DNA of 58,055 nucleotides from positions 1-58,055 of the forward strand of contig JAFGLZ010000181.1 of NCBI GenBank assembly GCA_016927755.1, read 5' to 3'. Made by a program: the position numbers and the translations under genes. This document shows positions 1 through 9,128 of this stretch, piece after piece; the first letter of the stretch is position 1, and every line of letters begins with the position of its first letter. Below the pieces are notes generated by a model. The model made no database searches and was not told the DNA's origin. It was given only the letters and a program-made list of their open reading frames with translations. This DNA comes from Phycisphaerae bacterium. GTDB taxonomy: Bacteria > Planctomycetota > Phycisphaerae > UBA1845 > JAFGLZ01.

Positions 1-857
1 ATCGGCTGGAAGATGCCGTAGTCGTAGTAGCCCTTGATCGTCGAGAGGGCCTGGATCATCTTGGCGTTGCCGGCGCAGAACCCGATGCGGAAGCCCGCCA
101 TGTTGTACGGCTTGCTGAACGTCGTGAACTCGACGCCCAGCTCCTTGGCCCCTTTCGACGTCAGAAAGCTCGGCGCGCGATAGTTCTCGAAGCACGTCTC
201 GCCGTAAGCGAAGTCGTGGACGACCGCGATGCCGTCGCGCTCCGCCAGCTCCACGACGCGGTCGAAGAAGCGCGGCTCGACCGTCATGGCCGTGGGGTTG
301 TGCGGATAGTTCAGGACCAGCATCTTCGGGCGCGGGTAAAGGTGTCTGACGACGTACTCGATGCGCTCGAGGAAGGCGTCGTCGTTGCCCAGCTTCACGT
401 TGATGACGTTCGCCCCGGCCAGGGCCACGCAGTAGACGTGGATCGGAAAGAACGGATCGCCCACCACCGCCGTGTCGCCGGGGCCCAGCATCGCCAGGCA
501 CAGGTGCGCGAAGCCCTCCTTACTGCCCAGGCACGCGACGATCTCCGTCTCGGGGTCGAGCGACACGCCCCACTTGGCCTTGTACTTCTTCGCCAGCTCG
601 CGCCGCAGGTTGAACAGGCCCCGGCTGACGCTGTACCGGTGATTCCGCGGATCGCGGGCGGCCTCGCACAGCTTCTCGATGATGGCCGGCGGCGTCGGAT
701 CCGACGGGTTGCCCATGCCCAGATCGATCAGGTCGATCCCCTGCTGCCGCTTGGCGTGCTTCATCGCGTTGAGCCGGCCGAACAGGTACGGCGGGAGACG
801 CTTGATCCGATCCGCGGGTTCGATATTGAACTCTGACATCCCTGGGGTTTCTCGCAT
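1..857 (-). CDS. alaC: Class I/II aminotransferase, AlaC-like (3' end cut by window edge)
   Basis: PLP-dependent aminotransferase, closest by eye to E. coli AlaC (glutamate-pyruvate transaminase) and to LL-diaminopimelate aminotransferase relatives. Visible: the N-terminal RIKRLPPY segment and DLGMGNPSDPTPP, the NYPHNPTA cofactor/substrate segment, and the PLP-lysine context TFSKPYNMAGFR with Lys at about residue 249. The gene continues past base 1, so the C-terminal third is missing. I placed the start at 857, where ATG overlaps the TGA of the upstream PPIase gene (TGATG), suggesting translational coupling; an in-frame ATG at 839 (MSEFNIEP) is the alternative and aligns with the usual N-terminus. 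The exact substrate cannot be told from sequence. Confidence 0.9.
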   Translation of the reverse strand, partial: MRETPGMSEFNIEPADRIKRLPPYLFGRLNAMKHAKRQQGIDLIDLGMGNPSDPTPPAIIEKLCEAARDPRNHRYSVSRGLFNLRRELAKKYKAKWGVSLDPETEIVACLGSKEGFAHLCLAMLGPGDTAVVGDPFFPIHVYCVALAGANVINVKLGNDDAFLERIEYVVRHLYPRPKMLVLNYPHNPTAMTVEPRFFDRVVELAERDGIAVVHDFAYGETCFENYRAPSFLTSKGAKELGVEFTTFSKPYNMAGFRIGFCAGNAKMIQALSTIKGYYDYGIFQP

Positions 858-1960
858 CAGTCGCCGCGCGACAGCCCGCGCTGGCGCAAGTCAAAGCGCT
901 CGTCGAACTGCTTCTTGAGCGCGGGATCCGTGATGACGATCTGCTTCCGCGATTTCTCGATCAGGTCCTGCTCGATCCGCGCCATGACGTCGGGCAAGAG
1001 GCGCTCGATCAGGCGGACGCGGACGAGCTCCTTGACGTGCTCGAACTGGACGTTCGACTTCGGGAAGCGCTCGACGACCTCGATCAGGTGGTAGTCCGAG
1101 TTGATCTTGATCGGGTTGGAAACCTGGCCCTTCTGGAGCTTGAACGCCGCGTCGCGGAGCAGCGGCGGCACGTCGTCCTGATCCTTGCTGAACGGCGGCA
1201 GCATGCCGCCGTCCGCCGCGGTTCGCGGGTTCTTGCTGTGAACGCGCGCGACCTCCTCGAAGCCCATCCCCGAGGTCAGCAGGCGCTGCACCTTGCCGAT
1301 CTCCCGCCAGTCCGGGAGCTGAATGTGCCGAATCTGCACGCGCTCGCCGTACATGATGTCGTACTGCTCGCGCAGCATCCGCTCGTCGACCTTCAGCCGT
1401 TTCATCGCGATCTTGCGCAGGTACGCCTGCCGCTCCATCGCGAGCTTGAACTCCTCCCGCGTCAGCCCGCGCCGCAGCAGGATCTGCGTCAGCAAGGCCT
1501 CCCTCGCCTGGTCGTCCAGCTTCGGCTGCGACGTCGTCGGGACGGGGCTCGAGATGTGCTCTAGCGCCCGGTCGTACTCGACCTGGATGTCCGCCGGCGT
1601 GATCGAGATGCTCTCGGCCTCGGCCGCCTGCCGCGTCACCTGCAGGGCGATGAGCTGCCCGAGCACGTCCATCCCGTGCGTGCGGATCAACAGGTCCATC
1701 ATCTGCTTCCGGGCGATCGGACGCCCGTTGACCGTCGCGATCGGCAGGACGACGCCCGTGGGCGACAGGGCGCCGCCCGACTCGGCCGACTCGGTCCCGT
1801 CCAAGCGCTGACCGCCCGTCGGTTGGGCCGGCTCCTCCCAGGCGTCGCCGACGCTGCGCCCCGCGGACCCGCCGCCCATGTCGCATCCGCACGGCGACAC
1901 CGCCGACGCCGTCATGAGGCATAGGACCAGAAGCGGGTTGTACCTTCGTTCGCGCGTCAT
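857..1960 (-). CDS. Parvulin-type peptidyl-prolyl isomerase lipoprotein (PpiC/SurA-like)
   Basis: Predicted 367-residue secreted folding factor. An N-terminal signal (residues 1-23) ends in a Cys-rich SPCGCD stretch that could be a lipobox. A SurA-N-like helical region (about 75-205) is followed by a PpiC rotamase domain (about 207-300; RVQIRHIQLPDW, the G-rich ADGGMLPPFSK loop and YHLIEVVERF are the recognisable blocks). The start at 1960 is chosen because the longer frame lacks a signal peptide while this one begins MTRERRYNPLLVLCLM, with GGAG upstream. It is followed, with a 1-nt overlap, by the aminotransferase. Likely anchored to a membrane facing the periplasm; client proteins unknown. 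Confidence 0.85.
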   Translation of the reverse strand: MTRERRYNPLLVLCLMTASAVSPCGCDMGGGSAGRSVGDAWEEPAQPTGGQRLDGTESAESGGALSPTGVVLPIATVNGRPIARKQMMDLLIRTHGMDVLGQLIALQVTRQAAEAESISITPADIQVEYDRALEHISSPVPTTSQPKLDDQAREALLTQILLRRGLTREEFKLAMERQAYLRKIAMKRLKVDERMLREQYDIMYGERVQIRHIQLPDWREIGKVQRLLTSGMGFEEVARVHSKNPRTAADGGMLPPFSKDQDDVPPLLRDAAFKLQKGQVSNPIKINSDYHLIEVVERFPKSNVQFEHVKELVRVRLIERLLPDVMARIEQDLIEKSRKQIVITDPALKKQFDERFDLRQRGLSRGD

Positions 1961-2036
1961 CAAACGTCCATTTCTCCAGGCCAAGGTCACGCTAACACTG
2001 CCCCGCGGGCAAGTCAACATGAGCTCCGACTCGACA

Positions 2037-3032
2037 CTACGATTGCGGAGTGAACCGAACTCGGCGTGATTGCTGGTCGACACTGACGACATAGGACTGG
2101 AACGCTCGTCCGCCGATGTTCGTCACACTGCCGCCCACGGCGATGCAGGGTGCATCGAGGCTGAGACATCCGAACCCGGCCGCCCCGTCGGCCAGGCAGC
2201 CGATCAGGACGTCGATCGAGCCGGTGACCTCACTGATCGACCCAGCCGAGGGCGGCTCCACCCACGGCAAGCCCTCGAACTCCTCCGGCAGCCGGATCAT
2301 CGCGCTGCTGCCCGTGTCAAGGAGCGCCTCGTGCGTCGCCCCGGCCACGGTGACCGCCATCTTGAGACATCCGGTCTCCGTCGGCTTCACGGGCAGGATC
2401 GTGCATCCGTCCGCTGCCGGCAGGGCGCCGCTCTGCAGGCGGAGCTTGCCGGCGGGGTAGTCCAGCGTCAGCACGATCGCGCTGAACAGCGGCAGCCCCA
2501 AGGCCCCGTCCACCTCGAACCCGAGACTCCCGAGCGCCTGATCCACGTCGACCACGACCGCCTGAAAGTCCTCGAACCGAATCGGCCCCATCTCGAGCGT
2601 GTCAACGTGCAAGAGCGGACGATCGACCACGCCCGTGCTCGGGTCGGCGTGGATGGGCGTCGAGCCGAACACCTTCTGCGGAAACTGATCCGCGATCAGC
2701 GGCGTGACGACCGACATGCTCGCCGCGGTATCGACGATGAACGTGTAAGGCCCGGCGCCGTTGACGTGCACGTCGACGAACGCCTGATAGTTGACGACCC
2801 GCATCGCCACTTCGACGTCGCCGCCAGGAAGTCGGACCCGAGCCGGCACCACCTCCGGCCCGGACGAGTCGACCGGAACGCATCCCCCGGTCAGCAGTGG
2901 CGCCGCGGCCACCCAACAGCCGAGGACCAACGCTCGACGACATCGCGCGGACAGCGCTTCGACGGGACGACCGACGCCAAGGCGACGCCGGGGACGGCTT
3001 TCCGATCCCTCTAGGGACAAGGCGCGGGACAT
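2037..3032 (-). CDS. Retropepsin-like aspartyl protease lipoprotein
   Basis: 331 residues. The N-terminus carries a signal ending LLTGGC (Cys51), so a lipoprotein is likely. Two tandem aspartic-protease-like lobes are visible: FIVDTAAS with Asp101 (Ala replaces the usual Gly of DTG) and ALLDTGSS with Asp239. Between them is a FEVDGALGLPLF segment typical of bacterial clan AA proteins. Known families of this kind (gag-asp_proteas / PDZ-less aspartyl proteases) act on the cell envelope, often with unknown substrates. The start is at 3032 because GGAG lies 8 nt upstream and the longer frame would bury the signal. The substitution in the first site makes activity uncertain. Confidence 0.75.
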   Translation of the reverse strand: MSRALSLEGSESRPRRRLGVGRPVEALSARCRRALVLGCWVAAAPLLTGGCVPVDSSGPEVVPARVRLPGGDVEVAMRVVNYQAFVDVHVNGAGPYTFIVDTAASMSVVTPLIADQFPQKVFGSTPIHADPSTGVVDRPLLHVDTLEMGPIRFEDFQAVVVDVDQALGSLGFEVDGALGLPLFSAIVLTLDYPAGKLRLQSGALPAADGCTILPVKPTETGCLKMAVTVAGATHEALLDTGSSAMIRLPEEFEGLPWVEPPSAGSISEVTGSIDVLIGCLADGAAGFGCLSLDAPCIAVGGSVTNIGGRAFQSYVVSVDQQSRRVRFTPQS

Positions 3033-3170
3033 CAAACACTCCGGCGAGGCGGGAGTCCGCGCGGGCCCAAACGCAACGCGCACGGCGCCATCCGCCGGAT
3101 ACCCAGACTACCAATCGCCAATCGCGGGATCAACGGGAGCGGGCCATGCCCGGCACAGTCGCTCAGCGGC

Positions 3171-3860
3171 TCAGCGTCCCTCCGGCCGCCACCCGAGCAG
3201 CCATTCGGCCTTGCGAAGCCGCATCCATTGCTGCTTCAGGTCGGTGGCGATGTAGACGCCGTCAAACCCCTTATGCCTCACGGCAAGCGCGGAAAGGAAG
3301 GCTCGGCAAAGATCGTCCGGGGCGGTCACGCACTCCTCCTTCCCCTGCTCCCGCAGAGCGGCCCACTTCTCCTCAGTCATCGGCCCATAGAGCTGCAGCG
3401 CGATCACGGACAGGTCCGGGTGTCGCTGCGTGAAGGCCCAGGCGATCTTCTCGCTCAGCACCTTGGTCAGGCCGTAGTCAGTCGTGGCGTCCGGCACGCC
3501 CGTCTGCTCGTCGCCGTACTGCCCCGGGCCCACGCCGTATACGCTCATGCTGCTGGAGTAGACGATCCGCTGAATGCCCGCCTTCACGGCGCCGTCCAGC
3601 ACGAAGTGCATCCCCTTGACGTTCACGTCGTACATCGCGCGGGCGTCGTGGCAGTCGCCCATGGCCAGGTGGACGACCGCGTCCATGCCGGCCATGGCCC
3701 GCGTGAGGACCGCCTCGTCCAGCAGGCTGCCCTGCACCCATCGATCATCCGCGTCGGCGGGCAAGACCAGATCCAGGAACCGACAATCGTGCTCGGCCTC
3801 GAGGGCGGGGCGAAGGATGCCCCCAACCATGCCCGCCGCGCCGGTAATGAGCACCTTCAT
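3171..3860 (-). CDS. NAD-dependent epimerase/dehydratase (extended SDR)
   Basis: 229 residues with a Rossmann glycine motif GAAGMVG (7-13), SSSMSVYG, and the catalytic pair Tyr129 and Lys133 in YGLTK. It is shorter than typical UDP-sugar epimerases (about 310), with a reduced C-terminal substrate lobe like the uronate dehydrogenase and YfhF-like small SDRs. It probably oxidises or epimerises a sugar or sugar acid; the substrate cannot be stated. It stands alone, 138 nt ahead of the protease gene start on the same strand. Confidence 0.85.
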   Translation of the reverse strand: MKVLITGAAGMVGGILRPALEAEHDCRFLDLVLPADADDRWVQGSLLDEAVLTRAMAGMDAVVHLAMGDCHDARAMYDVNVKGMHFVLDGAVKAGIQRIVYSSSMSVYGVGPGQYGDEQTGVPDATTDYGLTKVLSEKIAWAFTQRHPDLSVIALQLYGPMTEEKWAALREQGKEECVTAPDDLCRAFLSALAVRHKGFDGVYIATDLKQQWMRLRKAEWLLGWRPEGR

Positions 3861-3947
3861 GGGATGTCTTTTCGTAGAGGATAGGAATCGGGCCAGGCCG
3901 ACTCGACGGCCCCCGCCCGGACGCCGATCGACGCCTCATTCGTCGAT

Positions 3948-5429
3948 CTACCGGCGCGGCAACATAGCGAGCCACGGCGTAAACGGCAACGCGCGACGCC
4001 TGTAAAAACGCTTCCGAACGTCAGGGGCCGGCGCCTCGGGCTCGCTCGATCTGAGGGGCTCGTCGAGCTCCAGCAGCGTCAGCGCCCCCGTGGCCGGCGC
4101 CACGCTCATCATGGACTTGGCGTCCAACCGGTGCAGAACCCCCGCCGCGTCCTCCGGAAGAAGCCCGCCCGGGAATCGCCAACACTGCCATACCAGCGGC
4201 GACGAATCGCCGAGAAGCGACCACGCGTAGAGCCGGTCATCCGGCGCGACAAGGAGCCACCTGCCCAGGACGGCCAACGAGGGTGACACCGCCGCCCGCA
4301 TCTCGCCGGAAAGTCGCCGGACCTGTCCCTGTCCGCTCGTCGAGACGGCGATCGGGCGGACTACCGCCGGGGACCCCGGGGCCGGATAGTCGTCGCCGAC
4401 GAACGTGATCAGCTCGCCGTCGGCCAGCGCCCCGTCCGCCACGATGATCGCGTCGACGTCCTGCTGCCACATGACCGCCCCGTTGGCGAGCTGCCAGGCC
4501 TCGATCGTCGACTCGTCCGACTGGATGAACACGCGCTGTCCGTCCGCGACCAGGTCGAAGGCCGACGGCTGCCGGGACGCCTGCGTCGACCTCGACCAGA
4601 GAAGCCGTCCGGTCTCCGGGTCGAACGCGGCGTAGAGGTCGCGGCATCGCTGTCGACCGTGGGGGACGACGAGGGACGCGTGCGCCAAGACGACGCCGCC
4701 GAATCGCTCGACGCGAACGCGCGTGCGATGTCGGTCGATGGCGAACGGAATTCGGGCCTGCCCCGACCAGGCAAGGCTCGACTCCTTGACGTCGACGGAG
4801 GCGACGGCGAGCCAGGCCCGGGTATCACTTTCGCTGACGCGCGCCAGGACGGCCGAAACCAGGAGATGCCGCCCGTCGGCGGCGAAGCCGTCTCCGTCGC
4901 GGACGTACCGTGCCATCTTTTCCGGGAGCACCGCAGCGCGAATCGCGTCCAGATCGACCTGCTTCTGTTTGGGCGACGGCCACGGCGTCAAGATCCCCCT
5001 GGGCGTGGGACCCTCCGCCCAGGGCGCGTGGGCCACGTACCACGCCCCGTCGATCCGCAGGATCCGACACCGCCCCTGATCCTCCGGAACGGCCGAGGCC
5101 AGCACCCGCTCGGACAGAACCTTGCCGCTGGCCGCGCTCCGCTCGATCAGCCGGAGCCGACGGGCGAAGCCTTCTTCCACGAGTTGGCCCTCGACGCTCA
5201 GCACGCGGTCGTCGTCGCGGACGACCGGGCTGAGCAGCTTATCGGGCATGAACATGTAGCCGCGCCAGATCGCCTGTTGGAAGCGCTGCGGCAGCGAGAC
5301 GACCCATTTTCGCTGGACGGGCATACCGAGGGGCGGTTGTGCGGCGGAAGGTCCGGCGGGCGGTCCGGCACAGCCGGCCGCGACCAACGATCCGAGCGCT
5401 AAGACCTCGAGGAATCGCCAGCGTGCCAC
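3948..5429 (-). CDS. Lipoprotein with PQQ-like beta-propeller repeats
   Basis: 493 residues starting at a GTG preceded by a strong GGAGG with a 6-nt gap; upstream ATG codons in frame lack a ribosome site. The signal segment ends SLVAAGCAG (lipobox). The body has repeated blade-like blocks of the type DPETGRLLWSRS and LANGAVMWQQDV, as in PQQ-like or BamB-type propellers. No catalytic motif is visible. It is divergent from xseB. Planctomycetes carry many such envelope propellers, thought to be scaffolds; no specific role can be assigned. Confidence 0.7.
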   Translation of the reverse strand: MARWRFLEVLALGSLVAAGCAGPPAGPSAAQPPLGMPVQRKWVVSLPQRFQQAIWRGYMFMPDKLLSPVVRDDDRVLSVEGQLVEEGFARRLRLIERSAASGKVLSERVLASAVPEDQGRCRILRIDGAWYVAHAPWAEGPTPRGILTPWPSPKQKQVDLDAIRAAVLPEKMARYVRDGDGFAADGRHLLVSAVLARVSESDTRAWLAVASVDVKESSLAWSGQARIPFAIDRHRTRVRVERFGGVVLAHASLVVPHGRQRCRDLYAAFDPETGRLLWSRSTQASRQPSAFDLVADGQRVFIQSDESTIEAWQLANGAVMWQQDVDAIIVADGALADGELITFVGDDYPAPGSPAVVRPIAVSTSGQGQVRRLSGEMRAAVSPSLAVLGRWLLVAPDDRLYAWSLLGDSSPLVWQCWRFPGGLLPEDAAGVLHRLDAKSMMSVAPATGALTLLELDEPLRSSEPEAPAPDVRKRFYRRRALPFTPWLAMLPRR

Positions 5430-5532
5430 GGTTGACCTCCTTGTCGACGTCGTCTCCTCTGCAAGGGCCCTCTCGAGGCGAATCCAACGCCTGAGCGGAT
5501 GGCACGCGCGTCCCAAGAAGGTTATCACCTAC

Positions 5533-5561
5533 TTGACGCCAACGCCAGGGCTGTTTACATG
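5533..5561 (+). promoter_or_regulatory. Candidate sigma70 promoter of xseB
   Basis: TTGACG (5533-5538), a 17-nt spacer and TACATG (5556-5561), ending 18 nt before the xseB start. The -35 box is good and the -10 box poor (3 of 6), so this is tentative; a transcript from here would have almost no leader. Confidence 0.25.
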
Positions 5562-5579
5562 ATGCGTGGAGAAGGTGCC

Positions 5580-5837
5580 ATGGCCAAGAAACCGCTCAAG
5601 TTCGAGGAGGCGCTGGCCAAGCTCGAGGAGATCGTCGAGTCCATCGAGCAGGGTCACGTGGGGCTGGAAGATTCCATCAAGCACTACGAGGAGGGGATGG
5701 GTCTCATCGCCCACTGCAGGACCATCCTCGCCGAGGCCGAGCTGAAGATCCAACAGCTCCAGGCCGACGGCGAAGGCAAGCTCGAGGCCAAGCCCTTCGA
5801 GCCCGACGCCGACGAATCCGAGACCGGACGAGAATAG
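5580..5837 (+). CDS. xseB: Exodeoxyribonuclease VII small subunit
   Basis: 85 residues, the usual size. XseB joins XseA to form exonuclease VII, which degrades single-stranded DNA into oligonucleotides. The family core is clear: KFEEALAKLEEIVESIE, GLEDSIKHYEEGMGL and an acidic C-terminal tail. The start at 5580 is preceded by GGAGAAGG; the longer in-frame reading from 5499 adds residues not found in the family. No xseA is in the window. Confidence 0.93.
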   Translation: MAKKPLKFEEALAKLEEIVESIEQGHVGLEDSIKHYEEGMGLIAHCRTILAEAELKIQQLQADGEGKLEAKPFEPDADESETGRE

Positions 5838-5887
5838 CACGAGCCGACGGCCCGCCGCGCTTAGACCGCCTCACGGAACAAAAGAAA

Positions 5888-5913
5888 CGGCCCAGCCGGG
5901 AACGGCTGGGCCG
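5888..5913 (-). terminator. Intrinsic terminator (11-bp perfect stem, GGAA loop)
   Basis: CGGCCCAGCCG at 5888-5898 pairs perfectly with 5903-5913 around a four-base GGAA loop. Read on the minus strand the stem is followed by TTTCTTTTGTT, so it best serves the minus-strand cheW gene ending at 6083. The plus strand, coming from xseB, has no real T tract but could share the hairpin. Confidence 0.75.
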
Positions 5914-6082
5914 GATGCGTTGCTATTTGAGCAGAGTCACGACGGCGGGGCGTTGGCGCAACCCCGGACCGTCTCCGGGAAGGTGTCCCGCCACGAGCGG
6001 CCGATAACCGCTTCGCTCGCCGAGACGCTCGCCCGCGAAGGTGGCCGGTTCGGGCGAACCCGCCGGAAGCGGCTCGCCGAGC

Positions 6083-6598
6083 CTAGTCTTCCGAGATCGC
6101 CTCGAGCGCGGCAATCTCCTCGCCGCCCAGGATGCGGTCGATGTCGAGCAGGATGTTCACCCGCTCGCCCACCTTGCCCATCCCAAGGATAAACTTCGTG
6201 TCCACATCGTGGCCGACCGAGGGCGGCGGCTCGATCTGACTGTCGCGGATGTCGGCCACTTCCTGGACGGTGTCGACGACGACGCCCGTCTCTGTCCCGC
6301 CGAGGTTCACGACGATGATGCACGTCTCGTCGGTGTACTCCGCCTCGGGCAGGCCGAACCGAAGTCGCAGATCGATCACCGGAATCACCTTGCCGCGGAG
6401 GTTCACGACGCCCTTGACGTAGCCGGGCATCTGCGGCACCAAGGTGATGTCCATGATCTTGACGATCTCGCGAACCTTCAGGATCTCCAGGCCGTAAATT
6501 TCGTCGGCCAGCTTGAAGGTTAGGTACTTGCCTCCGAGGTCGTCTCCGCCCTCGGCGATCGTCTTTTCCAGTATCGCGTTGGTCGCTTGTGCTGTCAT
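6083..6598 (-). CDS. cheW: Chemotaxis signal-transduction scaffold CheW
   Basis: 171 residues forming one CheW domain: KYLTFKLADEIYGLEILKVREI, GVVNLRGKVIPVIDLRLRFG and CIIVVN. CheW couples chemoreceptors to the CheA kinase in membrane-associated arrays. The start at 6598 was preferred because the reading frame runs on to 7045 only as non-family sequence; GGGAG lies upstream. No cheA, receptor or flagellar gene is in the window, so it is an orphan, possibly serving a type IV pilus or alternative-output array. Confidence 0.9.
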   Translation of the reverse strand: MTAQATNAILEKTIAEGGDDLGGKYLTFKLADEIYGLEILKVREIVKIMDITLVPQMPGYVKGVVNLRGKVIPVIDLRLRFGLPEAEYTDETCIIVVNLGGTETGVVVDTVQEVADIRDSQIEPPPSVGHDVDTKFILGMGKVGERVNILLDIDRILGGEEIAALEAISED

Positions 6599-6822
6599 GC
6601 CTAACTCACTCCCATAAGGCTGGCAGATGCCCTCGTTGAGTCCGCGCCATTCCAAAGGCGCGCCCTTTCCAGGACCTCTCCTCTGACCCATGACGACTAC
6701 GTGGGGTGTATCGTCCGCGGGTGCGGTCGGATTGAGATAAATCCGGACGAGTAAGTTCTCATCATCCCCCGAGCCCGGCGTGGACCCCCCCGGATTCCGT
6801 AATAAGGTTACCGGATAATCGG

Positions 6823-8298
6823 TTAAGGCCACGCCACGTCCCTGTCCAGGGGCCAGCGAGGATGTCGCAGCCGCCCGTACGGCAGACCGCCGAGCTCCGG
6901 CGCGGTCCAGCCGGGCGTGCCGCATTCGATCGTGGTTCCCGCGATGGATTCGTAGGCCAACTGGTAGGCAATCGCCGCCTTGACGACGATAATCCCGCGT
7001 TCCGCCGGCTCGATGCCCGCGCTCCTCAACTGCCCCAAGCTCCAAGGCACGGTTCGTCGCTCGGTCAGGACAAGCTGGTTATCGGACACGTCCAGCCGGA
7101 CAGTCCGCCCCATGGACGCCCCGAATCCCTTGTGAAGGATATTTCCGGGATCGAAGCTTCCGTCCGTGATCATGCCGACGCGACCGATAACGGGACATGG
7201 CGGACCGTAGACCGGATCGCTCCTCCCGCCCACCTCCAGAGCCAACTCGGTGCCCAGACCGGCCTCGATACACCGTTCGACGGCGATCGGGTCATGCAGG
7301 ATCGCCACCGCCCGACCGGCCCCCTGTCGGAGGAGCTCGGCGAGCAGCCCCGTCCCGTCCCCGGGCGTGCCCCCGCCGACGTTGTCCCCGATGTCCACCA
7401 GGATCACCGGCTTGCGCTCGGCCCCCATCGCCAGGCGCACCGCCTCGACCGGCCCGGGCCACTCGCCGACGAGGTCGCCGCGCCGAGACCAGATCCGCTT
7501 GGCCAAGCGGTCCGCCATACTCCGCGCTAGATCCGCGTCCCTGTCGCTCGTGACGACCACCGAAACACCCGGCTCGGGGATGTCGTTGTAGGCGAATCCG
7601 CCCGAAACCGTTACGTTCAGGACGCCCCGAGTGGCCTCGATCGCGTGCGCTTCTTCCATGATATCATGCATGGGCCCATCGGCGGTCGCCTGCACCTGCG
7701 GCACGCACATCAGCGGCGGACGAACCTGGGCGACCGTCGGCGCGATCTCGCCACGAACCGTCCGCACCATCATTTCGGCGGCCTCCCGCCCACGGGGGCG
7801 GAAGTCCACGTGCGGATACGTGTCGTAGCCGACCAGGGACGTCAGTGCCCGGACCATCTCCGCGGATACGTTGGCATGGAAGTCCGTCGTCGCGATGACC
7901 GGTAGGGCAGGGCCGATAACCTCGCGGACCGCCCTCAGCAGCCGCGCCTCAGGATCGGGCTCGGACCGCCCCACGCTCGCCCCGTGCAGCGACAGCAAGA
8001 CGCCGTCCACCCGACCTGCGCCCCGCAGCCCGGCCACGATGCGGCCAATGATCCACGCGACGGCGTCGTCGTCGATCGGGCCCGAGGGCGCCGCCCAGGC
8101 CATGCACGTCGGGACGAGCTCGACCCCCTCCGCCTCGGCCACGTCGATCATCCCGGCGAGCTCCGAATCGCTGTCGCGCCAGTGCTCGACAACCTCGCCG
8201 CCTTCCGTGAGGCTCCAGCGCCGGAAATCGTCGAGCGTCGTGATCTCCGTGGAAAAGGAGTTGGACTCGTGGAACATCCCGCCGATCGCGATCCGCAT
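6823..8298 (-). CDS. M81 family metallopeptidase, MlrC-like
   Basis: 491 residues. Family marks: N-terminal RIAIGGMFHESNSFS, DGVLLSLHGA, ATTDFHANVS, VDIGDNVGGGTPGDG. MlrC, the named member, hydrolyses linearised microcystin fragments in sphingomonads; most homologues have unknown peptide or amide substrates. Asp and His of DFHAN and the HESN segment are the likely metal ligands by family knowledge. The start at 8298 follows GGAGAGGG at a good distance. Divergently oriented from the PH-like membrane protein at 8452. Confidence 0.88.
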   Translation of the reverse strand: MRIAIGGMFHESNSFSTEITTLDDFRRWSLTEGGEVVEHWRDSDSELAGMIDVAEAEGVELVPTCMAWAAPSGPIDDDAVAWIIGRIVAGLRGAGRVDGVLLSLHGASVGRSEPDPEARLLRAVREVIGPALPVIATTDFHANVSAEMVRALTSLVGYDTYPHVDFRPRGREAAEMMVRTVRGEIAPTVAQVRPPLMCVPQVQATADGPMHDIMEEAHAIEATRGVLNVTVSGGFAYNDIPEPGVSVVVTSDRDADLARSMADRLAKRIWSRRGDLVGEWPGPVEAVRLAMGAERKPVILVDIGDNVGGGTPGDGTGLLAELLRQGAGRAVAILHDPIAVERCIEAGLGTELALEVGGRSDPVYGPPCPVIGRVGMITDGSFDPGNILHKGFGASMGRTVRLDVSDNQLVLTERRTVPWSLGQLRSAGIEPAERGIIVVKAAIAYQLAYESIAGTTIECGTPGWTAPELGGLPYGRLRHPRWPLDRDVAWP

Positions 8299-8451
8299 GG
8301 CATGCCCTCTCCGCCGCTGCCCCTCGTCAGCCTCATCCGCGTCGAAGGTACGCGCGGCGCCGTTGCGAGTCCAGTTATGTTCAGCGCCGGCCCCGGATTT
8401 GCCTTCCGTGCGGGCATGCGATACCACTACATCCTGACGGTGGAGCCGACG

Positions 8452-9039
8452 ATGATCATCGTTCGTCAATCGACAAAGCGCACCTCGGTCGCCATGGGCG
8501 TGCTGGTCGCCGCCTTCGTGACGATGGGCGTTTACGGGCTGGCCCGGTTCGACTCCCAGCGAGGCCGGCGCACCGCCGTCGTGTTGCTGGCGTTCGCGGG
8601 CGTGCTCGCCGCCGTCGGCGCGCGGTCGATCACGCGAGGGACCATCGTCGCTTCGCTGACCGCCGAGGGGCTCGAGCTTCGCAGCGGCCACTTCGGACGC
8701 TGGGGGCCCATCCGCTGGGACGACATCGACGAGGTCTTCCTGTTTCGCAGCGTCGGCTTGCGGATGGTCGGGCTGAGACTCGTGGACCCCGCGGCCTACA
8801 TCCGCCGCACGCCGGCCTGGGTCCGATGGAGCCTGTGGCTTGACCATCTCTTCGCCGCGGGAGCCGACGCGTATCTCTCCGCTTCCGCCATGCAGGCCTC
8901 ACCGGACGACGTTGCCCGCCTGATCCGCATCTTCCAAGGCTCCGGCGCCATCCGCGCCCGTTTCGGTCGGACCGATCTCGTGCTAGAATTTCCCGCCGAC
9001 GTCGGCCTGACGGATGTCTTGGCCAAGCCGGACGCGTAG
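8452..9039 (+). CDS. Small membrane protein, STM3941/PH-like fold
   Basis: 195 residues with two predicted membrane helices near the N-terminus (about 15-35 and 42-62), then a soluble PH-like part with the block GRWGPIRWDDIDEVFLF, which resembles the STM3941-type families (inference). The start at 8452 has GGAG six bases upstream; the open frame extends back to 7984 but over the mlrC coding strand. The TAG stop (9037-9039) lies inside the inverted repeat element that begins at 9036. Function unknown. Confidence 0.65.
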   Translation: MIIVRQSTKRTSVAMGVLVAAFVTMGVYGLARFDSQRGRRTAVVLLAFAGVLAAVGARSITRGTIVASLTAEGLELRSGHFGRWGPIRWDDIDEVFLFRSVGLRMVGLRLVDPAAYIRRTPAWVRWSLWLDHLFAAGADAYLSASAMQASPDDVARLIRIFQGSGAIRARFGRTDLVLEFPADVGLTDVLAKPDA

Positions 9040-9087
9040 CACGGGCATCCTGCCCGTGAAGACTCATGGCCAGGATGCCCGTGCTAC
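9036..9087. repeat. 'GQDARAT'-type inverted repeat element, complete copy
   Basis: Perfect 17-bp arms (9036-9052 and 9071-9087; GTAGCACGGGCATCCTG and its complement) separated by 18 nt. The left arm also forms a smaller CACGGGC/GCCCGTG hairpin. It contains the stop codon of the preceding gene. Related copies are at 12418 and 37521. Translated, such elements give the GQDARAT string common in planctomycete annotations. Confidence 0.8.
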
Positions 9088-9128
9088 AACGCCGCCGAAT
9101 ACCGCACCTTAGATCGGGATGGCTCCAG

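Noticed and set aside
6083..7045. A 320-codon version of CheW with a 149-residue N-terminal extension
   Set aside because: The extension matches no domain; CheW proteins begin where the 6598 ATG is, and upstream bases read as non-coding.
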